Assembly (NCBI RefSeq): GCF_015904235.1
Contig: NZ_JADZLT010000050.1
Location: forward strand, 493,516-557,515
DNA: 64,000 nt
Reading direction: 5' to 3'
Source of the DNA: Methylobrevis albus
Lineage (GTDB): Bacteria; Pseudomonadota; Alphaproteobacteria; Rhizobiales; Pleomorphomonadaceae
The stretch's first letter is position 1. Each line of letters begins with the position of its first letter. The notes beneath the pieces are model-generated. The model did not search any database and was not told the DNA's origin. It was given only the letters and a program-made list of their open reading frames with translations. Positions 1-10,002 of this stretch are shown in pieces. Position numbers and translations under genes: made by a program.

Positions 1-15
1 TGCGCCGGGGAGCCG

Positions 16-1281
16 TCAGGGGCCGAGCAACTCGATCGGGGCACTCAGGATCGCGAGCGGTGTCGTGATGATGATGCCCGCGGTGGCGCCCACCGTGTTG
101 CCGAGGCCGCGGCCGAGCTGGCCGACCCGGTCGCCGAGGGTGGTGCCCTGCTCCTCCTCCAGCGCGTCGCCGGCCGCGAGGCGCGCCTGCAGGCGTTCGG
201 CAAAGCCGGCGCCGACCAGGGTGAACTTCGCGTGGTTGAGGTTGTCGCCGCTGTCGACGTTGGTGAGGTCGACGACGATGACGCCGAGTTCGGCGATCTC
301 GCTGTCGTTCGTATAGCCGCCGACGCGCGGCCGGTCGCCGGCGATCAGCGCGGAGACCAGCAGGGCGCGGTCGTCACGCGCGGTGAACATCAGGAACGGC
401 CGCTTCGGCTGGCCGTAGCGGCGCATCTGCGCCTTGAACACGTCGACGTCGATGTCGGGCGAGGCGAGGATGACGTCGCCGAGCTTGCCGCCGAAGTCGG
501 GCGTACCGGCGATCTTCGCCTGGCGCAGCGCTTCGATGGCGACCCAGTTGCCCATGGAATGCGCGAACAGCACGACGCTTTCCGCCCCCGAGGCGGCGGC
601 GGCGCGCAGGGTCTCCTCGAGGCCGTCGCGGGCGACGGTGGAGCTGTCGCGGTCGTAGACATACTCGAGCACGCCGCCGCGCGAGGCCCAGGTGAACAGC
701 ACCGGCACGCCCTCGAAGCCGGTGTCGGTGGCGATCTGGGCGAGGCGGTAGACGCCCTCGTCGAACTTCGTGTTGAAGCCGTGCACGAAGACCAGCACCT
801 GGCGCTTGCCCTTCGGCTTCGCTGCCACCGCCTGGCGCAGCTGATCCCGGAAGGCGTCGGCGCTGTCGACGTAGCTGCGCGAGCGGGTGACGAACTCCTT
901 CGACGGATCGCCCGGCAGCCGGCGCGCCCACTCGATGTTGCCCGCGACATGGTTCGGCGGCAGCGACACCGCGACGCGGGCGAAATCGAGGTCGGAGACG
1001 TCCTCGTCGAGCGAACGCCGCTCGCCGTTGAACATCAGCGCCTCGGAGTCGGCGCGCTGGCGCGTCGTCGCGACGAAGATCTCCTGCGTCACCGCGCCCG
1101 GCGCCTCGATGGCGTTCGGCAGCAGCGAGCCGCCTTCGGGCCGCGCCGCGCAAGCGCCGAGGGTGGCGGCGAACAGCAGGACGGCGGCGAAACGCACGAC
1201 GGCGGCAGGGACGGGAAACTTTGCCAAGGACGCAGACCTCGTGGTTCCGGCTCGCGGCCAACGCGCCGCAGCGGCGAACAT
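16..1281 (-). CDS. alpha/beta-hydrolase family lipoprotein (DUF900-like)
   Basis: Predicted lipid-anchored serine hydrolase of the DUF900 alpha/beta-hydrolase group; the substrate is unknown. The N-terminus has a hydrophobic segment ending in a lipobox-like LGAC, then the mature domain. FVHGFN is the oxyanion-hole region typical of the fold, and AHSMGNW is the nucleophile elbow (G/A-x-S-x-G type) with the catalytic Ser. The C-terminus (LGNTVGATAGIIITTPLAI) is hydrophobic and Gly/Ala rich. The open frame runs much further upstream, but only this part looks like protein. I used the ATG at 1281. A TTG at 1227 directly before the signal peptide (LAKFPVPAAVVRFAAVLLF) is an equally good start. Confidence 0.75.
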   Translation of the reverse strand: MFAAAARWPRAGTTRSASLAKFPVPAAVVRFAAVLLFAATLGACAARPEGGSLLPNAIEAPGAVTQEIFVATTRQRADSEALMFNGERRSLDEDVSDLDFARVAVSLPPNHVAGNIEWARRLPGDPSKEFVTRSRSYVDSADAFRDQLRQAVAAKPKGKRQVLVFVHGFNTKFDEGVYRLAQIATDTGFEGVPVLFTWASRGGVLEYVYDRDSSTVARDGLEETLRAAAASGAESVVLFAHSMGNWVAIEALRQAKIAGTPDFGGKLGDVILASPDIDVDVFKAQMRRYGQPKRPFLMFTARDDRALLVSALIAGDRPRVGGYTNDSEIAELGVIVVDLTNVDSGDNLNHAKFTLVGAGFAERLQARLAAGDALEEEQGTTLGDRVGQLGRGLGNTVGATAGIIITTPLAILSAPIELLGP

Positions 1282-1413
1282 GGGTCCGGACGCGCCGAAG
1301 GAAAGGGCGCGGGGCGGACATGCAGGGAAGCGCTCGCCGCCGGGCCACGGCCGGTGTATCGGAGGGCCCACGGCGTGCGCCGCGCATAGAAGATCGACAA
1401 AAGAGCCCGGATC

Positions 1414-2337
1414 ATGACCATCGGCAAGGCTTCGACCACCGTCGCCGTCCAGAGCGGCAGCGTCGCGCTTGGCGTCGGCCTGATGTTCCTCGGCGACTTC
1501 ATGTTCGCCGTCAACGACGTGATGGGCAAATGGCTGGTCGGCACCTACTCCGTCGGCATGGTGCTGCTGGTGCGCAGCGCCGTCGCCCTCGTCGTGATGT
1601 CGCCGCTGATCTGGCGCGCCGGGCCGGCGAACCTGTTCAGGCTCGAGCGGCCCGGCATCCAGTTCGTCCGCGCCGTGCTGTCGACCGCCGAGCTGATCCT
1701 GTTCTACGTCGCGGTGATGGCGCTGCCGCTCGCCGACGTGATGACCTTCTACCTCGCCGCGCCGATCTGGGTCGCGGCGCTGTCGCCGTTCCTGCTCGGC
1801 GAGCGGGTCGGCTGGCGGCGCTGGAGCGCGATCGGCGTCGGCTTCGTCGGCGTCGTGGTGGCGCTCGCACCATCGGGCAGTTCGCTGTCGCCAGCGGCCT
1901 TCATCGCCATCGCCGGCAGCCTCGCCTTCGCGCTGATGATCGTGCTCAGCCGCAAGCTGCGCGCGACCTCGGACACGGCGCTCGTGTTCTGGCAGACGGC
2001 GGGCGCGCTGATCGCCGGCATCGTGATCGCGCCGTTCGCCTGGGTGACGCCGGACCTCACCGACACCGCGCTGCTCGGCCTGCTCGGCATCGTCGCGATG
2101 TCGGCGCACATGCTGATCAACCGGGCGCTGAAACTCGCGCCCGCGGCCGTGGTGGCGCCGATCCAGTACACGCTGCTCGTCTGGGCGCTGCTGTTCGGCT
2201 ATTTCGTGTTCGGCGACGTGCCCGGGCCGAGCATGATCCTCGGCGCCGCGATCATCGTCGCGGCCGGGTTGTTCATCTTCGAACGGCAGAAGAAGGTGTC
2301 GGCGATCACCCCGGCCGACGTGCAGGACGTGGTCTGA
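1414..2337 (+). CDS. EamA/DMT-family transporter
   Basis: Inner-membrane permease of the drug/metabolite transporter superfamily, 307 residues, with about ten hydrophobic helices arranged as two EamA repeats. The first repeat begins GVGLMFLGDFMFAVNDVMGKW and the second begins with SLAFALMIVLSRKL. LGERVGWRRWSAIGVGFVGV is the usual end of the first EamA repeat. Such proteins export or import small metabolites, but the substrate cannot be read from sequence. It is divergent from the hydrolase at 16-1281, with about 130 bases between their starts that must hold both promoters. The ATG at 1414 is the only good start before the first helix. Confidence 0.85.
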   Translation: MTIGKASTTVAVQSGSVALGVGLMFLGDFMFAVNDVMGKWLVGTYSVGMVLLVRSAVALVVMSPLIWRAGPANLFRLERPGIQFVRAVLSTAELILFYVAVMALPLADVMTFYLAAPIWVAALSPFLLGERVGWRRWSAIGVGFVGVVVALAPSGSSLSPAAFIAIAGSLAFALMIVLSRKLRATSDTALVFWQTAGALIAGIVIAPFAWVTPDLTDTALLGLLGIVAMSAHMLINRALKLAPAAVVAPIQYTLLVWALLFGYFVFGDVPGPSMILGAAIIVAAGLFIFERQKKVSAITPADVQDVV

Positions 2338-2437
2338 AAAATCCCGGCTTTCCCCTCTACCACCCCAGGTTTTCCCCTTCGCCACCAACTGAATGGTAAG
2401 AAAGGCCGGGTAAGGTTCCCGTCAGTGGAGTTTACCG

Positions 2438-3871
<1,434 letters not shown>

Positions 3872-3954
3872 ACCCGCCAGACCCAGCCTGCCGGGGGTTT
3901 CCGGCGCCGCGCGCCGCTCCGGAGCGCGGCCGAGCTGACCCGCCCGAGACGATC

Positions 3955-5331
3955 ATGACCGAGCACGATCCCGCCCGCGCCCGCCGCGAAGCCGAGGCCT
4001 TCCTCGCCGCCCATCCCGAGATCGTGCAGATCGAGGCGTTCCTGACCGACCCGTCCGGCGTGCAGCGCGGCAAGATCCTGCGCCCGTCGGAACTGCCGGG
4101 GGCCTATGCGCACGGCCGTCCCCTGCCCTGCTCGATCCTGTCGCTCGACATGACCGGCGCCGATGTCGAGGAGACGGGGCTGCTGTGGGAAGAAGGCGAT
4201 TCCGACCGGCCGTGCCGGCCGGTGCCGGGCACGATCACCCTGTCGCCGTGGCGCGAGACGCCGACGGCGCAGGTGATCCTGACGAGCTTCGAGCCGGACG
4301 GCCGCCCGAGCGAGGCCGATCCGCGCCATGCGCTCGGCCGCGTCGTCGGCGATCTCGCCGCGCGCGGCCTCACGCCGGTGGTGGCGGTGGAGCTCGAGTT
4401 CTACCTGCTCGACGCCAAGGCGGCGGCGTCGCACAAGGCGGTGCCGCCGACGGCGGCGAACGGCTTCGCCCAGAGCCAGTTGCAGGCCTATCTGATGCAG
4501 GATCTCGCCGATTTTGCCGGCTTCCTCGACGAGGTCTATGCCGGCGCCGCGGCGATGGGGCTGCCGGCGCGGACACTGATTTCCGAATATGCCCCGGCGC
4601 AGTTCGAGATCGTGCTCGAACATCGCAGCGATGCGCTGCGCGCCTGTGACGACGCGATCCTCTACAAGCGCCTCGTCAAGGGCGTCGCCGAGCGGCACGG
4701 GCTGGTGGCGACGTTCATGGCGAAGCCCCACGCCGGTTTCTCGGGCAGCGGCATGCACCTGCACGCGAGCCTCGCCGGCCCGGACGGCGGCAATCTCTTC
4801 GCCGGATCCGGCCCGGACGACAGCCCGCTGCTGCTCGCCGCAATCGCCGGGCTGGAGGCGACGATGGCCGAGGGCATGGCGTTCTTCGCGCCGAACGCCA
4901 ATTCCTATCGCCGCTTCCGGCCGAACTCCTATGCCCCGACCGGTCCGGCCTGGGCGTTCGACAACCGCACGGTACCGATCCGCGTCACCGCCGGGCCACC
5001 GCAGGCGCGCCATCTCGAGCACCGGGTGTGCGGCGCCGACGCCAACCCCTATGTCGCGCTCGCCGTGGTGCTCGCCGGCATGCTGGAGGGCATCGAGGCC
5101 GGGCTGACCCCGTCGGCGCCGATCACCGGTAACGGCTATGCCCAGATCGCACCGTCGCTGCCGCGGCACTGGCCCGAGGCGCTGCGCCGGGCGCGCGCCT
5201 CCGAGATCCTGCCGCGCCGGCTCGGCGCGCGATTCACGGACATCTTCCTCACCATCAAGGAAGCGGAATGCGACCGCTTCTTCGCCGAGATCGCCGACCG
5301 CGACTACGCCTGGTACCTGCGCCTCGCCTGA
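3955..5331 (+). CDS. glutamine synthetase family protein (gamma-glutamylpolyamine synthetase-like)
   Basis: ATP-dependent gamma-glutamyl ligase of the glutamine synthetase superfamily, 458 residues. Class motifs are present: the N-terminal DPSGVQRGKILRP, the metal-binding VAVELEFYL, the ATP-binding KPHAGFSGSGMHLHASL, the glutamate-binding RRFRPNSYAPTGPAWAFDNR, and EHRVCGADANPY. It lacks the adenylylation-loop pattern of GlnA. Proteins of this size and motif set usually glutamylate putrescine or other amines (PuuA type), but no polyamine genes lie next to it, so the substrate is inferred only from the family. It stands alone between the diguanylate cyclase and a repeat-bearing gap. Confidence 0.85.
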   Translation: MTEHDPARARREAEAFLAAHPEIVQIEAFLTDPSGVQRGKILRPSELPGAYAHGRPLPCSILSLDMTGADVEETGLLWEEGDSDRPCRPVPGTITLSPWRETPTAQVILTSFEPDGRPSEADPRHALGRVVGDLAARGLTPVVAVELEFYLLDAKAAASHKAVPPTAANGFAQSQLQAYLMQDLADFAGFLDEVYAGAAAMGLPARTLISEYAPAQFEIVLEHRSDALRACDDAILYKRLVKGVAERHGLVATFMAKPHAGFSGSGMHLHASLAGPDGGNLFAGSGPDDSPLLLAAIAGLEATMAEGMAFFAPNANSYRRFRPNSYAPTGPAWAFDNRTVPIRVTAGPPQARHLEHRVCGADANPYVALAVVLAGMLEGIEAGLTPSAPITGNGYAQIAPSLPRHWPEALRRARASEILPRRLGARFTDIFLTIKEAECDRFFAEIADRDYAWYLRLA

Positions 5332-5382
5332 GGCAGTGGCGGGCATCGCAGCGCGACCGACCGCTGAAGGGTCGGCGCCGCG

Positions 5383-5518
5383 GCTTTTCCCTCGCCCTTC
5401 GAGACAGGCGCTACGCGCCTTCCTCAGGATGAGGGAAAAGGGCAAGCGTCTGAATTAAAAAAGAAAGCCTCGAAGGCCTCGTCCTGAGGAAGCCGCGCAG
5501 CGGCTGTCTCGAAGGACG
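5383..5518. repeat. dispersed palindromic repeat, family A copy 1
   Basis: Inverted-repeat element. The left arm contains CTCGCCCTTCGAGACAGGCG and CTTCCTCAGGATGAGGGAAA; the right arm contains CCTCGAAGGCC, CGTCCTGAGGAA and CTGTCTCGAAGG. The first ~55 bases are almost identical to the copy at 47471, and a looser copy lies at 56362. All three are intergenic. Confidence 0.85.
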
Positions 5519-5543
5519 CGGCCGGTGCGCCATTCCAAACGAA

Positions 5544-5567
5544 GACGGCCGGCAGATGCCGGCCGTC
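5544..5567 (-). terminator. intrinsic terminator of the EF-hand gene
   Basis: Perfect 11-bp stem (GACGGCCGGCA / TGCCGGCCGTC) with a 2-base loop, followed on the minus strand by the T-rich TTCGTTT. It lies about 30 bases after the stop of the EF-hand gene. Confidence 0.7.
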
Positions 5568-5595
5568 CTTAACTCACTGCGGCTGTGCAGCCGGC

Positions 5596-6162
5596 TTACT
5601 GGGCGCTTTCGGGGGCGTCGCCGGCCGGGGGCGGCGGCGGGGGCGCATCGCGGCCGGGGCCGCGCTCGCCGCGCTCGTGGTCACCCTGCGGGCCGCGGCG
5701 ATCGTGGTGCGGGCCGCGCGGGCGGTCGACCCGCGACAGGGCGCCGTCGCCGTCACGGTCGAGGCGCTCGACGAGGCCGTCGGTCCGGCGGTTGAACTCC
5801 TCCGCGGTGATGCGGCCGTCGCCGTCGCGATCGAGGCGCTGGAAGGCCCGCACCACGCGCTCGTCGTGCTCCTGCAGCCAGAACGTCTTGAAGTTGTCGA
5901 GGGTGACGGCGTCGCCGCCGGCCGCGGCGTCGGCGAAGCGCGTCGCCTGGACCGCGTCGATCTCTTCCTGGGTGATGCGGCCGTCGCCGTTGGTGTCGTA
6001 GCGTTCCATCAGCTCGGCCGCCATGCGGCCGTGATGGCCCTTGCCATGCGGACCACCCCGGTCGTGGCCGCGGCCCCAGCCGTCGGCGGAGGCGACGCCG
6101 GCACCGACCATGGTTCCGGCGAGTGCGAGGGCGGCGATGATCGCGCCAGTGGTCTTCTTCAT
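5596..6162 (-). CDS. secreted EF-hand calcium-binding protein
   Basis: Small exported protein of 188 residues with a signal peptide (MKKTTGAIIAALALAGTM, predicted cleavage after ASA). Two canonical EF-hand loops are visible, DTNGDGRITQEE and DRDGDGRITAEE, and a third one, DRDGDGALSRVD, is cut short. Calcium binding in the periplasm or outside the cell is likely; no enzymatic motif is seen. The tail is Pro/His/Arg rich (RGPHHDRRG, then APPPPPPAG). The start at 6162 is preceded by GGGAG seven bases upstream, which decides against the in-frame Met eight codons earlier. A hairpin terminator at 5544-5567 follows. Alphaproteobacteria often carry such EF-hand proteins of unknown role. Confidence 0.85.
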   Translation of the reverse strand: MKKTTGAIIAALALAGTMVGAGVASADGWGRGHDRGGPHGKGHHGRMAAELMERYDTNGDGRITQEEIDAVQATRFADAAAGGDAVTLDNFKTFWLQEHDERVVRAFQRLDRDGDGRITAEEFNRRTDGLVERLDRDGDGALSRVDRPRGPHHDRRGPQGDHERGERGPGRDAPPPPPPAGDAPESAQ

Positions 6163-6378
6163 GATGTACTCCCAATCATTCATTCACGGCGGCGGCAGTC
6201 CCGAAGGTTGCTCACCGGTGACCTGAAGATGGGGGATGAACGTCGTGGAACTACGACGAGATTTGCCGTTTTGGTCGCGAGGTGTCGCAGGCCGCCCGCT
6301 GCTTACATCTCGTTACAATTTACCCCGGAGGCCGCGCCGGATCGTCGCTAGATTGAACCTGTCGCCATGTGCGGTGGT

Positions 6379-6639
6379 TCAGACGGTCAGATCGACGGCG
6401 AGGAGCTGCTTGATGGCGGTGGCGACGGACGACTGCTTCTGGGCGAGCGAAATCTGCGACAGGGACGTCGTCACCGCCGAGGCGGAGGACGCGACCGTGA
6501 CGGAGAAGACGTTCTGGCCGAGGGTGTTCTGGGTGTTCCACGCGGTCTGGGCGGTGCTCCGGTTCATGGTGGAGCGGTTGCGTGTCTGGTAGATGCCGTA
6601 CTTGTCGACGCGGCTCGCCGAAACGCCATAGCTTGCCAT
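6379..6639 (-). CDS. small Ser/Thr/Gln-rich hypothetical protein
   Basis: Unrecognised 86-residue protein, MASYGVSASRVDKYGIYQTR at its start. The composition is striking: rich in Ser, Thr, Asn, Gln and small hydrophobics (for example NVFSVTVASSASAVTTSLSQ), with no Cys and few charges after residue 30. The start ATG has a strong AGGGGG Shine-Dalgarno and the codon usage is normal, so I believe it is translated. There is no signal peptide or membrane helix. The central NTQNTLGQNVF stretch is mildly reminiscent of flagellin-type helical segments, but this is only an impression. It is divergent from the two-component system at 6772. Confidence 0.6.
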   Translation of the reverse strand: MASYGVSASRVDKYGIYQTRNRSTMNRSTAQTAWNTQNTLGQNVFSVTVASSASAVTTSLSQISLAQKQSSVATAIKQLLAVDLTV

Positions 6640-6771
6640 CCGTACCCCCTGCCATCCTGGCCGTGACCGCTCGGAGACCTGGGGTCTCCCGCGGCGCATG
6701 GGTTTGATCAGCGGCCATCTGGCCCGAACTTGGTTAACGGAGGATTGACGGCCCCGGCCGCCGCCAGCGCG

Positions 6772-7500
6772 ATGAACGAAACCAGCAGCCACATCCTCGT
6801 CGTCGACGACCATCGCGACATCCGCGACCTGATCGGCCGCTACCTCGCCAAGAACGGCCTGCGCGTCTCGGTCGCCGAGAGCGCGGCCGCCGCCCGGCGG
6901 ATGCTGAAGGCGGCGTCGGTCGACCTCATCGTGCTCGACATCATGATGCCGGGCGAGGACGGGCTGTCGCTGTGCCGCCACCTGCGCGAGACGGCGGACA
7001 TCCCCGTCATCCTGCTCACCGCAATGGCGGACGACACCGACCGGGTGATCGGGCTCGAGATCGGCGCCGACGACTATGTGACGAAGCCGTTCAACCCGCG
7101 CGAGCTGCTCGCCCGCATCCGCGCCGTGCTGCGGCGGACGACGGCGGTGCCCAAGCAGCGCGATCCGCTGGAGACCGAGCGGCTCGGCTTCGACCGCTTC
7201 GTGCTCGACGTGCGCCGCCGCGAGCTGATCGACGAGGCGGGGGTCGCGACGGCGCTGTCGACCGCCGAGTTCCAGCTGCTCACCGCCTTCCTGAAGCGCC
7301 CGAACATGGTGCTCGGGCGCGAGCAGCTGCTCGACCTCACCAGCGGCCGCTCGCCGGCGGTGTTCGACCGCTCGATCGACAACCAGGTGAGCCGGCTGCG
7401 CAAGAAGATCGAGACCGACCCGAAGACTCCCGCGCTGATCAAGACAGTGTGGGGCGGCGGCTACATGTTCACCGCCGACGTCACGGATCTCGGCGCATGA
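6772..7500 (+). CDS. OmpR-family response regulator
   Basis: DNA-binding response regulator of 242 residues. The receiver domain has the acidic pair in VVDD (residues 11-13), phospho-acceptor Asp56 in VLDIMMP, the conserved Thr in LLTAM and the Lys in VTKPF. The winged-helix effector domain follows, with REQLLDLTSGR and the recognition-helix region SIDNQVSRLRKKIE, and ends in the usual KTVWGGGYMF. Its stop overlaps the start of the histidine kinase gene (ATGA), so the two are translationally coupled partners. A GGAGGA lies 28 bases upstream of the ATG next to an in-frame TTG at 6745, but the Ala/Pro stretch in between does not look like receiver-domain sequence. Confidence 0.9.
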   Translation: MNETSSHILVVDDHRDIRDLIGRYLAKNGLRVSVAESAAAARRMLKAASVDLIVLDIMMPGEDGLSLCRHLRETADIPVILLTAMADDTDRVIGLEIGADDYVTKPFNPRELLARIRAVLRRTTAVPKQRDPLETERLGFDRFVLDVRRRELIDEAGVATALSTAEFQLLTAFLKRPNMVLGREQLLDLTSGRSPAVFDRSIDNQVSRLRKKIETDPKTPALIKTVWGGGYMFTADVTDLGA

Positions 7501-9002
7501 CCCGGCTGCTCGCCCGCCTGCCGCGGCTGCGGCTGTTCCCGCGCTCGATGGCGTGGCAGCTCGTCGCGCTGCTGATCGCCGTCGCGCTGGCGGCGCAGGC
7601 GCTGACGCTGGTGCTGCTCGTCGACGAACGGCGCAACGCGATCCAGATCGCCAACCGCGAGCAGGTGCTGTCGCGCACCGCGTCGCTGGTGCGGCTGATC
7701 GAGGAGACGCCGGCCTCGGTGCACCAGCGCATCCTCGACACGGCGAGCGGCGGCCGGCTGACCTTCACCGTGGATCCCGAGGCGAGCGTGACGCGCGCGC
7801 CGCAGTCGCGGGGCGAGATCGCCGTCACCGGCGCCCTGTCGGAAATGCTCGACGACGCCCCCGACATCCGCGCCGCGATCGACATCGACCGCCCGCCGCG
7901 GCCGCGCGACCGCGCCCGCGAGGCGGAGCGGAAAGCCGCCGAAGGCGGGCCGGAGACGGCGGAAGAGCGCATCCGGCGCGAGCAGCGCGCCGCCGAGCGG
8001 CTGGAGCGCTGGCGCGCGCGCGAAGCGGAACGCGAGCGCGACGGCCGGCCGCGGCACGGCGCGGCCGGCGTCACCGCGGCGATCTCGGTGCCGCTCGCCG
8101 ACGGGCGCTTCCTCAACGTCTTCGCGCAGTTCGGCCCGCCGCCGCCACTGCTCGGGCCGGCGTTCTATTCGACGCTGGCGATCACCCTTGCGATGGTGCT
8201 GGTGGTGGCGCTCAGCGTGCGGCGGATCACGCGGCCGCTGCGGGCGCTCGGCGAGGCCGCCGACCGCTTCGGCCGCGGCGAGAGCGTGGCGCAACTGCCC
8301 GAGACCGGGCCGATCGAGGTGAAGCAGGCGACCGCGGCGTTCAACGCCATGCAGGAGCGCATCGGCCGCTTCGTCACCGACCGGACCCGGCTGCTGGGTG
8401 CGATCAGCCACGACCTGCGCACGCCGCTGACCGCGCTGCGGCTGCGGGCAGAGTTCGTCGACGACGACGAGATCCGGGCGAAGCTGATCGAGACCATCGA
8501 CGAGATGAGCCGGATGACCGAGGCGACGCTGGCTTTTGCCCGCGAGGATGCCAGCCACGAGCCGGCCCGCGCCGTCGACCTCGCCGCGCTGGTGGCGGCC
8601 GTGGCGGACGACTTCGCCGACATGGGCGAAGCCGTCAGCGCGGACGTGCCCGCCCGGCTCGATCTCGTGGTGCGACCGACCGCGCTGCGGCGGGCGCTGC
8701 GCAACCTGATCGAGAACGCGCTGCGCTATGGCGGCGCTGCGCGGGTGACGCTGAAAGAGGGCACCGACGACCTCAGCATCCGTATCGACGACGACGGCCC
8801 GGGCATTCCGCCCGACCGGATGGACGACGTGTTCGAGCCGTTCCTGCGGCTCGAGACTTCGCGCAGCCAGGACACCGGCGGCGTCGGCCTTGGCCTCGCC
8901 ACCGCGCGCTCGATCGTGCACGCGCACGGCGGCGAGATCCGGCTCGCCAACCGGCCGGAGGGCGGGCTTTCGGCGACGATCCATCTGCCGCGGCCGGGGT
9001 AG
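7497..9002 (+). CDS. EnvZ/OmpB-type sensor histidine kinase
   Basis: Inner-membrane sensor kinase of 501 residues for the regulator encoded upstream. TM1 spans residues 20-41 and TM2 222-241, enclosing a periplasmic domain of about 180 residues. HAMP follows (242-295), then the dimerisation/phosphoacceptor helix with His305 in AISHDLRTPL. The ATPase domain shows the N box NLIENALRYGG, the G1 box DDDGPGIP, the F box VFEPFLRL and the G2 box GVGLGLATAR. Residues 134-187 of the periplasmic part are a highly charged Arg/Glu stretch likely to form a long helix. The stimulus is unknown. Confidence 0.9.
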   Translation: MTRLLARLPRLRLFPRSMAWQLVALLIAVALAAQALTLVLLVDERRNAIQIANREQVLSRTASLVRLIEETPASVHQRILDTASGGRLTFTVDPEASVTRAPQSRGEIAVTGALSEMLDDAPDIRAAIDIDRPPRPRDRAREAERKAAEGGPETAEERIRREQRAAERLERWRAREAERERDGRPRHGAAGVTAAISVPLADGRFLNVFAQFGPPPPLLGPAFYSTLAITLAMVLVVALSVRRITRPLRALGEAADRFGRGESVAQLPETGPIEVKQATAAFNAMQERIGRFVTDRTRLLGAISHDLRTPLTALRLRAEFVDDDEIRAKLIETIDEMSRMTEATLAFAREDASHEPARAVDLAALVAAVADDFADMGEAVSADVPARLDLVVRPTALRRALRNLIENALRYGGAARVTLKEGTDDLSIRIDDDGPGIPPDRMDDVFEPFLRLETSRSQDTGGVGLGLATARSIVHAHGGEIRLANRPEGGLSATIHLPRPG

Positions 9003-9018
9003 GGTTTTACTGGGGGGC

Positions 9019-9208
9019 CTTGCCGTGTGGCCTCCCCCCTCCCTGTCCCTCCCCCGCTTAGCAGGAGAGGGGACGAAGGAGGTTAGATTGCCATCCCGAC
9101 TGACGCTGCGGTTCGGCTAAACATCTGTTGGACGAAAGACTTTTCGCCCATCGTCCCCTCTCCTGCGAAGCGGGGGAGGGACAGGGAGGGGGGATGCCAC
9201 ACGGCAAT
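9019..9208. repeat. long inverted repeat, family C copy 1
   Basis: Two arms of about 55 bases. The left arm (9019-9077) carries CTCCCCCCTCCCTGTCCCTC and the right arm (9151-9208) the complement, including GAGGGACAGGGAGGGGGGAT. Both outer ends include the TTGCCGTGTGG / CCACACGGCAA pair. It fills most of the 292-base gap between the histidine kinase and the DUF1045 gene. A related element lies at 42361. Confidence 0.8.
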
Positions 9209-9294
9209 CCCCATCCCCCGCCCTCGCCGCGCCCGAATCATCCGCCATCGCTTCCCCCCAACCCGCCCGAAACGACCCCGTCGGAGATCCGTCC

Positions 9295-10002
9295 TTGCGC
9301 TATGCGCTCTACTTCACCCCGCCGCCGGGCGACGACCTCGCGCGGCTTGGCGCCCGCTGGCTCGGCCGCGATGCCTTCACCGGGGCGGCGACCGCCCAGC
9401 CGGAGATCGCGGGGCTGGACGCCGAGGCCTTCGCCGAGATCACCGCCGAGCCGCGGCGCTACGGCTTTCACGGCACGCTGAAGGCGCCCTTCGCGCTGCA
9501 CGAGGGGCAGAGCGAGGTGGCGCTGTTCGCCGCGGCCGAGGCGTTTGCCCGGGCGACGCCGGCGTTCGAGGCCGGGCCGATGCACGTTGCCGATCTGCGC
9601 GGGTTTCTCGCCGTGGTGCCGGCCGGACCGGCGCCGGACCTCGACGGCTTTGCGGCGGCTTGCGTCGAGGCGTTCGAGCCGTTCCGGGCGCCGCTGTCGC
9701 CGGCGCAGCTCGCCCGCCGGCACGCCTCCGGCCTGACGCCGCGGCAGGCGGACTACGTCGATCGCTGGGGCTATCCTTACGTGTTCGAGGAGTTTCGCTT
9801 CCACATGACGCTGACGCGGCGGCTGGAGCCCGACCTCGCAAGGACCGTGCTCGCCGCCGCGGCGGCGCATTTCGGCGTCGCGCTGGCCGACCCGGTGCGC
9901 GGCACCCACCTCGCCATCTTCGTGGAGCGCGCCCCAGGAGCGCCGTTCGAGGTCGCCGCGCTCTTCCCGCTCGCCGGGGGAGAGGGTAAGGCTGGGGCAT
10001 GA
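9295..10002 (+). CDS. DUF1045 phosphonate-associated 2H phosphoesterase
   Basis: Protein of 235 residues of the DUF1045 family, which co-occurs with C-P lyase genes. It has the two HxTL-type motifs of the 2H phosphoesterase superfamily: HGTL at residues 59-62 (within YGFHGTLKAPF) and HMTL at 170-173. The likely role is a phosphodiesterase step on a cyclic ribose phosphate intermediate of phosphonate breakdown; this is inferred from motifs and neighbours. It begins with TTG, with GGAGA eight bases upstream. Its stop overlaps the phnM start (ATGA), so it opens a three-gene operon. Confidence 0.8.
   Translation: MRYALYFTPPPGDDLARLGARWLGRDAFTGAATAQPEIAGLDAEAFAEITAEPRRYGFHGTLKAPFALHEGQSEVALFAAAEAFARATPAFEAGPMHVADLRGFLAVVPAGPAPDLDGFAAACVEAFEPFRAPLSPAQLARRHASGLTPRQADYVDRWGYPYVFEEFRFHMTLTRRLEPDLARTVLAAAAAHFGVALADPVRGTHLAIFVERAPGAPFEVAALFPLAGGEGKAGA

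Noticed and set aside
1282..2388. N-terminal extension of the first minus-strand gene
   Set aside because: The frame stays open across the opposite EamA gene, but the translation is charged low-complexity sequence. The signal peptide shows the real start near 1227-1281.
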